Source: JAKZSU01 sp047517485
GTDB lineage: Bacteria; Pseudomonadota; Alphaproteobacteria; UBA7887
Length of the DNA stretch: 17,682 nt
Direction of reading: 5' to 3'
NCBI GenBank assembly: GCA_047517485.1
Contig: JAKZSU010000023.1
Location: 1 to 17,682 of the forward strand
Part shown: positions 1 to 7,173 of the stretch, one piece after another
Position numbering within the stretch: the stretch's first letter is position 1
How the letters are laid out: every line of letters starts with the position of its first letter
Program-made: the position numbers and the translations under genes
Notes under the pieces: model-generated
Told to the model about the DNA's origin: nothing
The model's input: the letters and a program-made list of their open reading frames with translations, nothing else
The model's database searches: none

Positions 1-96
1 CGCACACGCCGTCTCCGACACGAACCACGCGTCGAATTCAGTCAGGGTGCGCGGGTAGTCGACCCCGCCTTCGGGATGGGATGCCGGGTTCGCCAT
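1..96 (-). CDS. IS1595-family transposase, N-terminal fragment running off the left edge
   Basis: Reading the minus strand from an ATG at 96-94 gives 32 uninterrupted codons to the window edge. The segment YPRTLTEFDAWF followed by SETACA resembles the N-terminus of IS1595 (ISXO2-like) transposases, where a 'YPR.L.EF..WF..E.AC' stretch precedes a zinc ribbon. Codons in this frame end mostly in G or C, unlike the competing frames. The rest of the gene, including the catalytic domain, lies outside the window, so intactness cannot be judged. No strong ribosome-binding site is visible. The outer IS end should lie between 97 and about 140, before the hairpin at 142-188, but I cannot fix it. Family assignment rests on memory of the motif, not on a search. 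Confidence 0.6.
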   Translation of the reverse strand, partial: MANPASHPEGGVDYPRTLTEFDAWFVSETACA

Positions 97-141
97 CCCA
101 ACATATTGACATCACGAGAGCGAAGTGGATACCCTATTAAA

Positions 142-188
142 TTTAAACCAAACCGCGATGAGCAAGACCCGTCGCGGTTTGGTTTAAA
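142..188. terminator. Perfect 17-bp hairpin, probable bidirectional terminator
   Basis: The arms 142-158 (TTTAAACCAAACCGCGA) and 172-188 are perfect reverse complements around a 13-nt loop. The stem has a GC core with A runs on one side and T runs on the other, so either strand gives a stem ending in a U-rich stretch (leftwards UUUAAAUUUAAU). It lies downstream of the leftward DUF1194 gene and just upstream of the IS1595-type transposase start, so it may end the leftward transcript and shield the IS from read-through. A structural role in DNA is an alternative. Confidence 0.6.
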
Positions 189-248
189 AGGGCGTTCAGG
201 CGCCACGCAGGCTAGCCTCGCATAAGCTCGGGCGCGCGGTCGCACTTG

Positions 249-287
249 CCAGACTGCACGAGCCGTGCAGTCTGGTATTTTTATTTT
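249..287 (+). terminator. Rho-independent terminator (plus strand)
   Basis: An 11-bp perfect stem (CCAGACTGCAC at 249-259 with 265-275) encloses a 5-nt loop and is followed by TATTTTTATTTT. This is a canonical intrinsic terminator for rightward transcription. The T-tract abuts the stop codon of the convergent DUF1194 gene at 287. No rightward gene is visible between the left edge and here, so the transcript it ends must start outside the window or inside the IS. For leftward transcription the same hairpin lacks a U-tract. Confidence 0.7.
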
Positions 288-1033
288 CAGAGGTTGGCTT
301 CGGCGGTCGCCAGGACCATCGGCTTGGGCGCCGCGTCGGCGAGCGGAACACCGATTTCGCGGATCAGTTTTTCCGTCATCGCGACGGAAAAATCATCGTA
401 ATCGACGGCCTCGATCATAAACGACGACTCGCCGCCGATAACGCTGTGTTCGAAATAACGATCGACAAAGGGTTCCTCGTTGAGCACCGCGAGGCCGTTG
501 ATGGTGATCCCGGCCTCGACCGCGCGATCGCGCGCCCGGTCGGGAGGCGGACCCGAATTGGCGCGGCCGTCGCCGGACACATCGATGGTCCGCCGCCAGC
601 CATCGTAGCCGTTCATTTCGATCAGGCGGCGGGAAAACTCGATGGCGCCGCTGATCGAGGTTTGGCCGCCTGCAACGTAGCGCGGCGTGCGCAATAGGGT
701 TTCGGAAAATCCGATCGCCGACATGGCGTCGCTCACCAGCGTCCAATCGACCGCGAGAACTTGTTTGTTGGCGTCGGACCATTGCACCACCGCAACGACG
801 ATTCCACCGGTGGTCGAGCCCTGAATCGCCGAGACCACGTCGGGGTGGCGGAACGCCTGGGCAAGACCGTAAACCTGGAGAAAATACTCGTCGTCATCGA
901 CACTCGACGACACGTCGATCGCCAAGACCAATTCCAGATCGACCAATTGCTGCGATTTTGCCGGGTCCGGCACGGCTCCAAATACCGCCAGCGCCAACGC
1001 GACGGCGCGGCCAAGAAAACTTACATCGATCAT
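287..1033 (-). CDS. Secreted DUF1194 (von Willebrand A-like) protein
   Basis: The 248-residue product begins with an apparent Sec signal peptide (residues 1 to about 27, hydrophobic core VALALAVFGAV), so it is probably exported to the periplasm. The mature part opens with LVLAIDVSSSVDDDEY, a MIDAS-type DxSxS metal site as in von Willebrand A folds, and later has DVSGDGRANSG, where the second metal-site aspartate is expected. This layout matches the DUF1194 family common in alphaproteobacteria, whose function is unknown. The ATG is preceded by AAGG at good spacing. It follows the CobW-type gene by 70 bp on the same strand, so co-transcription is possible, but the larger gap means it could be independent. 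Confidence 0.8.
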   Translation of the reverse strand: MIDVSFLGRAVALALAVFGAVPDPAKSQQLVDLELVLAIDVSSSVDDDEYFLQVYGLAQAFRHPDVVSAIQGSTTGGIVVAVVQWSDANKQVLAVDWTLVSDAMSAIGFSETLLRTPRYVAGGQTSISGAIEFSRRLIEMNGYDGWRRTIDVSGDGRANSGPPPDRARDRAVEAGITINGLAVLNEEPFVDRYFEHSVIGGESSFMIEAVDYDDFSVAMTEKLIREIGVPLADAAPKPMVLATAEANL

Positions 1034-1103
1034 TGGGATACCTTATCGGGTGGCGTCAAATACCGGCGCATACTATCGCAATCGCGAGGGGGCCGGTAAA
1101 CTT

Positions 1104-1991
1104 CTAGGAATCGCCAATACAACAGAATTTGAGGTTGGCCTCGAGTACGACTTTATCGAGGTCTTGGCCGACGAACACCAGGTAGTGGCGGTCCCTTGGC
1201 GGCATTGGGGAGAATTCGGTTTGTCCCGGCAGGTGCTGGACCAAGTGCGTCGCGCCGTCGATCGAGAGAAACCCCTTGGCCCGCCAGAGCGTTGTCGGCA
1301 AGTCGCGGAAAAAGCGGTGGACGCGATCCTCGGCGAGCGGTCCTGGCGCGTCGAGCACCAGCGAATCGGCGGAAATATGATGGCGCGCGCCGGGGTGAGG
1401 CGTGGCGCCCTCTTTCCGTGCCGGCGCGTCCAGGATGAAGTCGAGGTCTATGTTGCAGGCTTCGGTGAACGCGATCGCCGCGTCGGGCGCGAGGGCGACT
1501 ACGTCGTCATATACCGCGGCGCATTCGGCGCTATCGACAAGATCGATTTTGTTGACGAGTACGATGCCGGCGGCGGCGATCTGATCGGTATAGAACAGGC
1601 CCAGCGCGGTCCGCATCTGGCGGAAACGCGCGGCATCGACCACGGTGACCGCCGGGCCAAGCGAGACGTTCGCGGACGCCAACGCGGCGCGAATATCGCC
1701 CGGCAGCGCGACACCGCTGGCCTCGATTATCAGGCGGTCGGGCGAGACGTCCGCGACCAGTTCGGCGATCGCATCGACCAGCTCGCCCTTGAGAGAGCAG
1801 CAAATACAGCCCGACGCGAGTTCGACGGTGTCGATCGCCCGGCCCTCGAGAATGGCGGCATCGACGCCGACGGCGCCGAATTCGTTGACGATCACGGCAA
1901 GCTTTTCGTCCACCGGGCACGCGTCCAGCAGCCGGCTCAACAGCGTGGTTTTGCCGGCGCCGAGAAATCCGTAAAGCAGGGTGACGCGCAT
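1104..1991 (-). CDS. CobW/COG0523-family GTPase, putative metallochaperone
   Basis: The 295-residue protein has the G3E GTPase signature: Walker A GFLGAGKTT at residues 8-16, the family metal-binding GCICC with CxCC at 62-65, and NKID at 147-150 for guanine recognition. The C-terminal third fits the CobW C-terminal domain (WRAKGFLSIDG). COG0523 proteins hydrolyse GTP to deliver Zn or Co to client enzymes. No His-rich metal loop is present. The ATG at 1991 is preferred over the TTG at 1994 because GGAGGGG lies just upstream. It starts 14 bp after the methyltransferase 2 stop, clearly in that operon. Zinc loading of the HxC...C methyltransferase, or cobalt/cobalamin handling, are both plausible inferred roles. 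Confidence 0.85.
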   Translation of the reverse strand: MRVTLLYGFLGAGKTTLLSRLLDACPVDEKLAVIVNEFGAVGVDAAILEGRAIDTVELASGCICCSLKGELVDAIAELVADVSPDRLIIEASGVALPGDIRAALASANVSLGPAVTVVDAARFRQMRTALGLFYTDQIAAAGIVLVNKIDLVDSAECAAVYDDVVALAPDAAIAFTEACNIDLDFILDAPARKEGATPHPGARHHISADSLVLDAPGPLAEDRVHRFFRDLPTTLWRAKGFLSIDGATHLVQHLPGQTEFSPMPPRDRHYLVFVGQDLDKVVLEANLKFCCIGDS

Positions 1992-2005
1992 CAACCCCTC
2001 CAGAG

Positions 2006-3046
2006 CTATGCGAGCGGCTCAAGCTCCTTCTTACGCCACGCCTTGATGTAAATCTTGCAGTGCTTGTCGCGGCCCATCAGGACGTCCTCGGCAAGCTTGT
2101 AGGATGGCGAGCCGCGGTCGACTTCGAAGACATGATCGGGGCGGCTGGTGACCGGATCGACGATGCCGCTGTCGGCCCCGGCCTCGACCGCGAGGATGAG
2201 AAAGACGTCGTTGATGGTCTTGCGCGCGGGGATGCCGAACGAGACGTTGCTCATGCCGCCGGTAATGTGAATGTCGGGGCCGTATTTCTGCCGCAACGTA
2301 CGGATCGCGTCGAGCGCATGACCGCCGAAGGCGCCATCGACGGCGATCGGAAAAATCAACGGATCGACATAGATATCGCTAGCCGCGAAGCCCTTGCCGA
2401 ACGCCGCTTCGACCATGCGCGAGGCGTTCTCGACCCGCTGCTCGATGCCGTCGGGCATGCCGGATTCGCCCGCCGCGGTGACCACCACCCGGGCGTTGTG
2501 TTCCTGCGCGAGGTCGAGCGAGGCGATGCGTTCGAGGGAGGCCGAATTAAGCAAAGGGCGGGCGCGCTCGGGATCGCATTTGGCCAGGCCGACGGCGATG
2601 ATCTCTTCGTTGGAGGAATCGACCGAGACCGGCAGCGACCTCATCGCCTGCACGGTATCGACGAGCCATTCCATGCCGGCTTTCTGGCCGTCCTGCTTGA
2701 GCGAAATTTCGTCGACGTTGACGTCGAGAAACGTGGCCCCAGCCTGCACTTGACGATCGACAAGATAGCGGATGTAGGTGAGACCTTCGTCGCGCGCCGA
2801 CTCGTCGTCTCCCATCGCCGCTTGGACAGCGATCTTGACGTGTTTGATACGACCTTCCTCGTAATCCTGACCGCGTTTCGCCGCGTCGGAGATCGGCAGC
2901 AGGCGATCCTCGCCAGCGGCGGTGGTGTAGCGCACGCCTTCCACATCGCCCTCGCAATAGAACCGCTTGCCGCGTTTGAGCACCACCCGCGTGGTGTGGA
3001 CGTTTTCACCGATGATCTGAAAATCGACGCCACCGTTGACGATCAT
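2006..3046 (-). CDS. Methyl-tetrahydrofolate:corrinoid methyltransferase (methyltransferase 2)
   Basis: This 346-residue protein belongs to the pterin-binding (DHPS-like TIM barrel) methyltransferase family that includes AcsE/MeTr, the MetH folate domain and CmuB. Visible family features are ENVHTTR near residue 14, DVNVD at 108-112, SVDSS at 141-145, LLNSAS at 165-170 and GGMSNVSFG in the C-terminal half. It probably transfers the methyl group between the corrinoid protein encoded at 5325-6077 and tetrahydrofolate, in the cytoplasm. It is longer than acetogen MeTr (about 262 residues), with an N-terminal segment of unclear use. Its ATG overlaps the activase stop as ATGA, with AAAGGAG upstream inside that gene, indicating translational coupling. 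In a catabolic setting the direction would be methyl-cobalamin to methyl-THF. Confidence 0.88.
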   Translation of the reverse strand: MIVNGGVDFQIIGENVHTTRVVLKRGKRFYCEGDVEGVRYTTAAGEDRLLPISDAAKRGQDYEEGRIKHVKIAVQAAMGDDESARDEGLTYIRYLVDRQVQAGATFLDVNVDEISLKQDGQKAGMEWLVDTVQAMRSLPVSVDSSNEEIIAVGLAKCDPERARPLLNSASLERIASLDLAQEHNARVVVTAAGESGMPDGIEQRVENASRMVEAAFGKGFAASDIYVDPLIFPIAVDGAFGGHALDAIRTLRQKYGPDIHITGGMSNVSFGIPARKTINDVFLILAVEAGADSGIVDPVTSRPDHVFEVDRGSPSYKLAEDVLMGRDKHCKIYIKAWRKKELEPLA

Positions 3047-5037
3047 GATTTGCTCCTTTGCCGAAATTCCAAGTCAGAGGGCATCGGCTTGAGCTGACAG
3101 CCTTCGACGAACAGGTTGAAAAAATCCGCCGTGGTTTCGAGTTCGATATGTTGGATCTCGGTCACTTCACGCTCGAGCGCGCGGCGCCGCGGCGCCGACA
3201 ACAGCACCATCCGGGCGCCTTCGACCGCGGCGTTGCCGACCTTGACGATATTCGCGTCCGCGACCGGCGCGAGCAGGCCGATGGCGACCGCGTTGGGCAC
3301 ATCGACATAGTGCGCGAAGCCGCCGGCGAGATAGAGGGTGTCGATCTTAGCCGGCGTCACCCCGGCGGTGCGCATGGTGATGAACTGGCCGCAAAAATTG
3401 GCCGCCTTGGCCTGGGCGAGATTGCTGATGTCTTCGCGGCTCAAGGTAATGCCACGATCGGGCTCGACGATGATCTCGGCGCGCTTGCGGTCGTCGGTAA
3501 ACACCCCCTTCGCGCTCAAGCGATCGGTGCGGCGCAATTCGGCGAGCAGATCGATCAAGCCAGAACCGCACAGACCTTCCGCCGGCGCGTCACCGATGGT
3601 GCGAAAGTCGAAGCCGGTTCCGTCTTCGCGCGCGCGCACGGATTCGATCGCGCCGTCATAGGCCGACATGCCGTGAGTCACCAGGCCGCCTTCGAAGGCG
3701 GGGCCGGCGGGGCACGACGCGGCGAACATTTTTCCTTCGTGGCGCAACACGACCTCGGTGTTGGTACCCATATCGACGAGCATCACCGTGCAGTCGGCGT
3801 CGGCGAGGTCGGTGACGACCATGCCGGCGGCGGCGTCGGCCCCGACGTGACTGGCGATCAGCGGCATGCCGTAGAGTTTGGTGCGGCGATTGGCGCGAAT
3901 CCCGAGCCCCCAGGCATCGACCAACAACGCCGTCGTCGCCCGGTCACCGGCGAGAAATTCATGCTCGATGGTCGATTTGTAGGGCTTCTGGCCGATGCTT
4001 TGGACGTCGAGGCCGAACAGGATGTCGCGCATCGTCGAATTGCCGGCGATGACGATCTCGTAGATCGCCTGGCGGGGGAACTTCTCGCGCCGCGCCATCT
4101 CGCGCATCTCGTGGTTGATCGCGCTGACCACGGCGAATTTCAGCTCACCCGCCGCGTCCTGACGGGCATCATAGGATATGCGGTTCATTACGTCGCTACC
4201 GCCGAAGCGCTGCGGGTTTTCGAAGCTGCTGACGGTGACGCTGGCGCCGGTGGCGAGATCGATCAGATCCATCACCACGGTGGTGGTGCCGAGATCGATC
4301 GCCAAGCCGTAGAGCCCGCCGCGATAGCGATCGATTTCCTCGCCGTCGTAGAAAACTTTGTCATCCTGCCGGCTGACCAACGGCGCAAGCTCGACCGGCT
4401 TCGCGGTGGCATCGGGAACCAGGATGCGGGGCTCACGGCGCAGCGGCGCGAAATCGATATCGACATCGTTGCGGACGATGATCGCCTGACAGGCGAGACG
4501 GAAATCGTCACGCAAGAACGCTTCTTCATCGCTGCGCGGGGTCAACGCCTCCATGCCGCGGCGAATCTCGACCACGCATTCGTGGCATTGCGCGGTCCGC
4601 CCGCACGAAGTCGCGACGTTTATGCCGAGCTCGTCGGCATAATCGAAGACCGTGCGGCCGACCTCAATCTTCAGCGCTTCGTCACCGTCGCCGGGCGCAT
4701 CGTCGCCGGCCCGGCGCGCCGCCGCGTCACGGCGGATCTCGGCGATCTTGCGCTTGGCCCGGTCATAGCTCTTGGGCTGGGATTCCCAGGCGGTGCGATA
4801 GTCGAGCGCGCCGTCATGGGTGCATGCGAGACGAGTCTCGTCGCCCTCGACCGGGCCTTGATTGCGGCAACTGAACGCGGCGGTGCAGAAATCGTTGCGA
4901 TCGCGATACGGACAGCGCTCGCGCGACACCACCTCGGCCTGACCAATCATATCGGCGAACATGTCGGTGATCCGATCGAGCCGCTTCTGGTATTCCGCTT
5001 TGTCGGCCTTGTCAGCCTTGTCAGCTTTGTCAGCCAT
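3043..5037 (-). CDS. RACo-type reductive activator of corrinoid protein (ferredoxin + ASKHA ATPase, DUF4445)
   Basis: The 664-residue protein has a Lys/Asp repeat tail (2-13), a cysteine-bearing region with C42, C51, C57 and C72, a plant-type [2Fe-2S] ferredoxin domain (C145, C151, C154, C183), a linker, and an ASKHA-type ATPase beginning with LAIDLGTTT (245-253) and containing VDMGTNTEVV and YLAGGFAHY. This order matches RACo proteins, which use ATP to re-reduce accidentally oxidised Co(II) corrinoid to Co(I). The neighbouring corrinoid protein is the obvious client. The first ATG able to start without entering the upstream repeat element is at 5037; its ribosome site is weak (GAGTG), perhaps because the inserted element disturbed the leader. 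The four N-terminal cysteines might bind an extra cluster or metal; that is inference. Confidence 0.88.
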   Translation of the reverse strand: MADKADKADKADKAEYQKRLDRITDMFADMIGQAEVVSRERCPYRDRNDFCTAAFSCRNQGPVEGDETRLACTHDGALDYRTAWESQPKSYDRAKRKIAEIRRDAAARRAGDDAPGDGDEALKIEVGRTVFDYADELGINVATSCGRTAQCHECVVEIRRGMEALTPRSDEEAFLRDDFRLACQAIIVRNDVDIDFAPLRREPRILVPDATAKPVELAPLVSRQDDKVFYDGEEIDRYRGGLYGLAIDLGTTTVVMDLIDLATGASVTVSSFENPQRFGGSDVMNRISYDARQDAAGELKFAVVSAINHEMREMARREKFPRQAIYEIVIAGNSTMRDILFGLDVQSIGQKPYKSTIEHEFLAGDRATTALLVDAWGLGIRANRRTKLYGMPLIASHVGADAAAGMVVTDLADADCTVMLVDMGTNTEVVLRHEGKMFAASCPAGPAFEGGLVTHGMSAYDGAIESVRAREDGTGFDFRTIGDAPAEGLCGSGLIDLLAELRRTDRLSAKGVFTDDRKRAEIIVEPDRGITLSREDISNLAQAKAANFCGQFITMRTAGVTPAKIDTLYLAGGFAHYVDVPNAVAIGLLAPVADANIVKVGNAAVEGARMVLLSAPRRRALEREVTEIQHIELETTADFFNLFVEGCQLKPMPSDLEFRQRSKS
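4999..5034 (-). repeat. Four tandem 9-nt repeats encoding ADK x4 at the start of the activase gene
   Basis: Directly after the start codon four 9-nt units, near-identical (plus-strand cttgtcagc or one to two base variants), encode four Ala-Asp-Lys triplets. Such in-frame units can gain or lose copies by slippage without breaking the frame. Confidence 0.85.
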
Positions 5038-5050
5038 TAGATCGCACTCA

Positions 5051-5325
5051 ATACCAAGGGTGGATAATAATGACCCATTTGATGGCCCGAGGTGGTTTTC
5101 CGGGTAGGCGCGCCGCGCCGCGCGATGGGTGTCCATCGGGCAAGCGGCGCAACGCACCCGGAAAGCCACCTCGGGCCACCGAAGGCCGGTCTGCCCAGGG
5201 AGCAAGAGCCGTCGCTGGCGGCGTCGCGGGCCGCTTGACGTGGGGTCGCACGACGGCGCGCCCCGCTCCTACCCAGCGACGAAAATCGATCGATCAAATG
5301 GGTCATTATTAACCACCCTTGGTAT
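5051..5325. mobile_element. 275-bp MITE-like element with 33-bp terminal inverted repeats
   Basis: Positions 5051-5083 and 5293-5325 are inverted copies of one another with a single mismatch in 33 bp; both termini read ATACCAAGGGTGG inward, then TAATAATGACCC. The interior holds no credible protein and is rich in further inverted repeats, so this looks like a non-autonomous transposable element. If the true ends are at ACCAAGGG, the AT on both sides could be a 2-bp target duplication. The right end overlaps the first base of the corrinoid gene's stop codon; the left end lies 13 bp before the activase start. Removing it would leave about 12-13 bp between these genes, the same as other junctions of the operon, so it appears to have inserted into a compact intergenic gap. 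Confidence 0.75.
5083..5178. repeat. Nested long hairpin inside the MITE-like element
   Basis: 5083-5105 (TGGCCCGAGGTGG onward) and 5156-5178 are reverse complements over 23 bp with one mismatch that becomes a G-U pair in one RNA strand. A smaller stem, GATGG/CCATC at about 5124-5137, sits in the loop. In the leftward operon transcript this would fold strongly just upstream of the activase gene and could pause RNA polymerase, protect or process the message, or weaken downstream expression. Confidence 0.75.
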
Positions 5326-6077
5326 CAAGCCCGCACCTCGGCCATCAAAGTCTTGGCCAGGGCGACGCAATCGAGGGCATCCTTGCCGTAGCCGTCGGCG
5401 CCCATGTCATCGGCGAATTCCTGGGTGACCGGCGCGCCACCGACGATGATCTTCACGTCCTCGCGCAGATCGGCATCGATAAACGCCTCGATGGTCTTGC
5501 CCATGTTGGGCATGGTGGTGGTGAGCAGCGCCGACATGCCGAGGATCGGTGCCGCGTGTTCCTCGAAGGCATCGATGAATTCGTCGTCGGAGGTATCGAC
5601 CCCGAGGTCGACGACCTCGAAGCCGGCGCCGCGCAGCATCATGATGCAGAGATTCTTGCCAATATCGTGGAGGTCGCCCTTGACCGTGCCCATGATCACC
5701 TTGCCGGCGGGCTCGACCCCGGCGGCGGACAGAATCGGCTCGATATGCGCCATCCCGGCTTTCATCGCGCGCGCGCAGGCGAGCACTTCGGGCACGAAAA
5801 TGAACGCTTCGCGGAATTTGATGCCGACGATCCCCATACCGGCGATCAAGCCGTCGTCCATGATCTCGATCGCCTCGATGCCGTCCGCCAAGGCCTGCTT
5901 GGTCATCACATCGACCTCGTCGTCATCGCCATCAATGATCGCCGCGGCGATGTCCTGCATCGCCGGCCTGGCGCGGGCAAATGTCGATACCGTGCGCTCG
6001 ATTTCCTCGGGACGCTCGATAAATTCCTCGATCTCGTCGCGAATGGTTTCGTTGGCGATATCGGCAATGTCAGCCAT
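5325..6077 (-). CDS. Cobalamin-binding corrinoid protein (MtbC/MtaC-like)
   Basis: The 250-residue protein has an N-terminal helical cap region (about 35-120) and a C-terminal B12-binding Rossmann domain beginning GKVIMGTVKGDLHDIGKN. DLHDIG at 135-140 is the DxHxxG motif whose His137 replaces dimethylbenzimidazole as the lower cobalt ligand; TTTMPNM (186-192) and GGAPVTQEFA (213-222) are the other cofactor-pocket segments of this family. It should carry the methyl group between the UroD-type methyltransferase and the folate methyltransferase. An N-terminal extension of about 30 acidic residues makes it slightly longer than the usual 210-230. ATG at 6077 is preferred over TTG at 6080. It lies 24 bp after the methyltransferase 1 gene. 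Its stop codon touches the MITE-like element. Confidence 0.9.
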   Translation of the reverse strand: MADIADIANETIRDEIEEFIERPEEIERTVSTFARARPAMQDIAAAIIDGDDDEVDVMTKQALADGIEAIEIMDDGLIAGMGIVGIKFREAFIFVPEVLACARAMKAGMAHIEPILSAAGVEPAGKVIMGTVKGDLHDIGKNLCIMMLRGAGFEVVDLGVDTSDDEFIDAFEEHAAPILGMSALLTTTMPNMGKTIEAFIDADLREDVKIIVGGAPVTQEFADDMGADGYGKDALDCVALAKTLMAEVRA

Positions 6078-6101
6078 CAATTTGTGTCCGGTCCAAGGGG
6101 T

Positions 6102-7160
6102 CTAGTTGATAGTTCGATTGGCGGCATGCCACTCGCGCACCGTCTTGGGAATCTCCAACAAGTTCTCGATCGCGGTCTGCAGCGGGATCGCGCACTCCGG
6201 TCCGATCAGTTGCACCCCAGCCTCGAGATTGCGCACGACCTCGGCGTGAACTTCCTCGGGTCCCTTGGAGAACAGAGTCTCGGGATTGTTGATGTTGCCG
6301 ACCAGCGCGATGCCGCCGTGCACCGCTTCCATCGCCTCTTCCGGTTTATTCTTGGAATCGTAATGGAACGCGGCCATGCCGGTTTCGGCGATGAAGCCCA
6401 TGCGGTCGACGGTGCGGCCGCAAATGTGGAGGATCAGCGGGATCGGGATGCGCTCGACCATCTCGATGTGCAGGTCTTTCAGATAGCGTTCGTAATACTC
6501 GCCGCTGACCAGATCACCGGTGGCGTGATCGGGCAGGGTCAGGGCATCGACGCCGGCATCGATTTGCGCCAGGCCGAATTGTACGGTGGCCTCCTTCAAG
6601 CGATCGAGCACCGCCTTGGTGCGTCCCGGATCGTCGAGCGACATCAGCAGGAACGGCTCGACCCCGAAACAATGATAGGCGAGCGACCACGGCCCCATGG
6701 TCTTGCCGATGATCGCGACATCGGGCCCGAGCTCACGGCGGAGGATCTTGATCGCCTTGAGGACGCATTCGGTGTCCGGGCGCTTGATGAAATCGTTGGG
6801 CACGACGATGTCCTCGGGACCGTGCCAGATCGGCTCGCTCATCCGCACCGTCGGCCAGTTGTCCTTCTGCTCCCACTGCATCTTGCAGCCCAGCGCGGCG
6901 GATTCCTGGATGATCGAGAACACCGGCATGACCGAGTCGAAACCGAGCTCGGTGTAGCTGGTCGCGGCGAGCCGCGCCATCAGTTCGGGCTCGCGATTGG
7001 CGGTGGGGAAATTGGCCTGCACCAGATCCATCAGCTCGACGGTGGCGACCGAGGTCGGGTTGCACACCGGCGTGCGGTCGACGGGCTCGCGACGGAGCGC
7101 CGCCAGCACGCGTTCGCGGCTGGTCATCGGGCTCACGGGGGTCGTCTGTTCGGTCATCAT
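6102..7160 (-). CDS. UroD/MtaA-family zinc methyltransferase, probable substrate:corrinoid methyltransferase
   Basis: The 352-residue protein belongs to the uroporphyrinogen decarboxylase superfamily but carries the methyltransferase zinc site HxC (HICG, H245 and C247) plus a distant Cys in GPECAIP (C323), as in MtaA, MtbA and CmuA. True UroD enzymes lack this site. The N-terminal TSRERVLAALRREPVDRTP is the usual family opening. With a separate folate methyltransferase present, its probable job is to move a methyl group from an external donor to the adjacent corrinoid protein; in archaeal relatives the partner is coenzyme M, so substrate and direction cannot be read from sequence. ATG at 7160 is chosen because AAGGGGAGG lies just upstream; an in-frame extension to 7301 runs through the preceding gene and is rejected. 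It starts 13 bp after the upstream stop. Confidence 0.87.
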   Translation of the reverse strand: MMTEQTTPVSPMTSRERVLAALRREPVDRTPVCNPTSVATVELMDLVQANFPTANREPELMARLAATSYTELGFDSVMPVFSIIQESAALGCKMQWEQKDNWPTVRMSEPIWHGPEDIVVPNDFIKRPDTECVLKAIKILRRELGPDVAIIGKTMGPWSLAYHCFGVEPFLLMSLDDPGRTKAVLDRLKEATVQFGLAQIDAGVDALTLPDHATGDLVSGEYYERYLKDLHIEMVERIPIPLILHICGRTVDRMGFIAETGMAAFHYDSKNKPEEAMEAVHGGIALVGNINNPETLFSKGPEEVHAEVVRNLEAGVQLIGPECAIPLQTAIENLLEIPKTVREWHAANRTIN

Positions 7161-7173
7161 ATCGAGCCTCCCC

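Noticed and set aside
2..58. Plus-strand end of a gene with a stop at 56-58
   Set aside because: Codon use looked acceptable, but the minus-strand frame from 96 gives a recognisable IS1595-type N-terminus over the same bases.
42..245. Minus-strand frame of 67 codons through the hairpin
   Set aside because: It runs through a perfect palindrome and the terminator region, has no ribosome site and overlaps the transposase start in another frame.
3058..5040. Plus-strand open frame of 660 codons opposite the activase gene
   Set aside because: It is the antisense shadow of a well-supported gene in GC-rich DNA; its product is a His/Asp/Arg/Gly-rich low-complexity string with no domain.
3043..5205. 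Longer activase start at 5205 giving 720 residues
   Set aside because: The extra 56 residues are translated from the inserted repeat element; the ATG at 5037 begins the ADK repeat and fits better.
5037..5312. Several short frames on both strands within the MITE-like element
   Set aside because: They arise from the inverted repeat itself, have similar sequences on opposite strands and show no start signals; the element is better read as non-coding.
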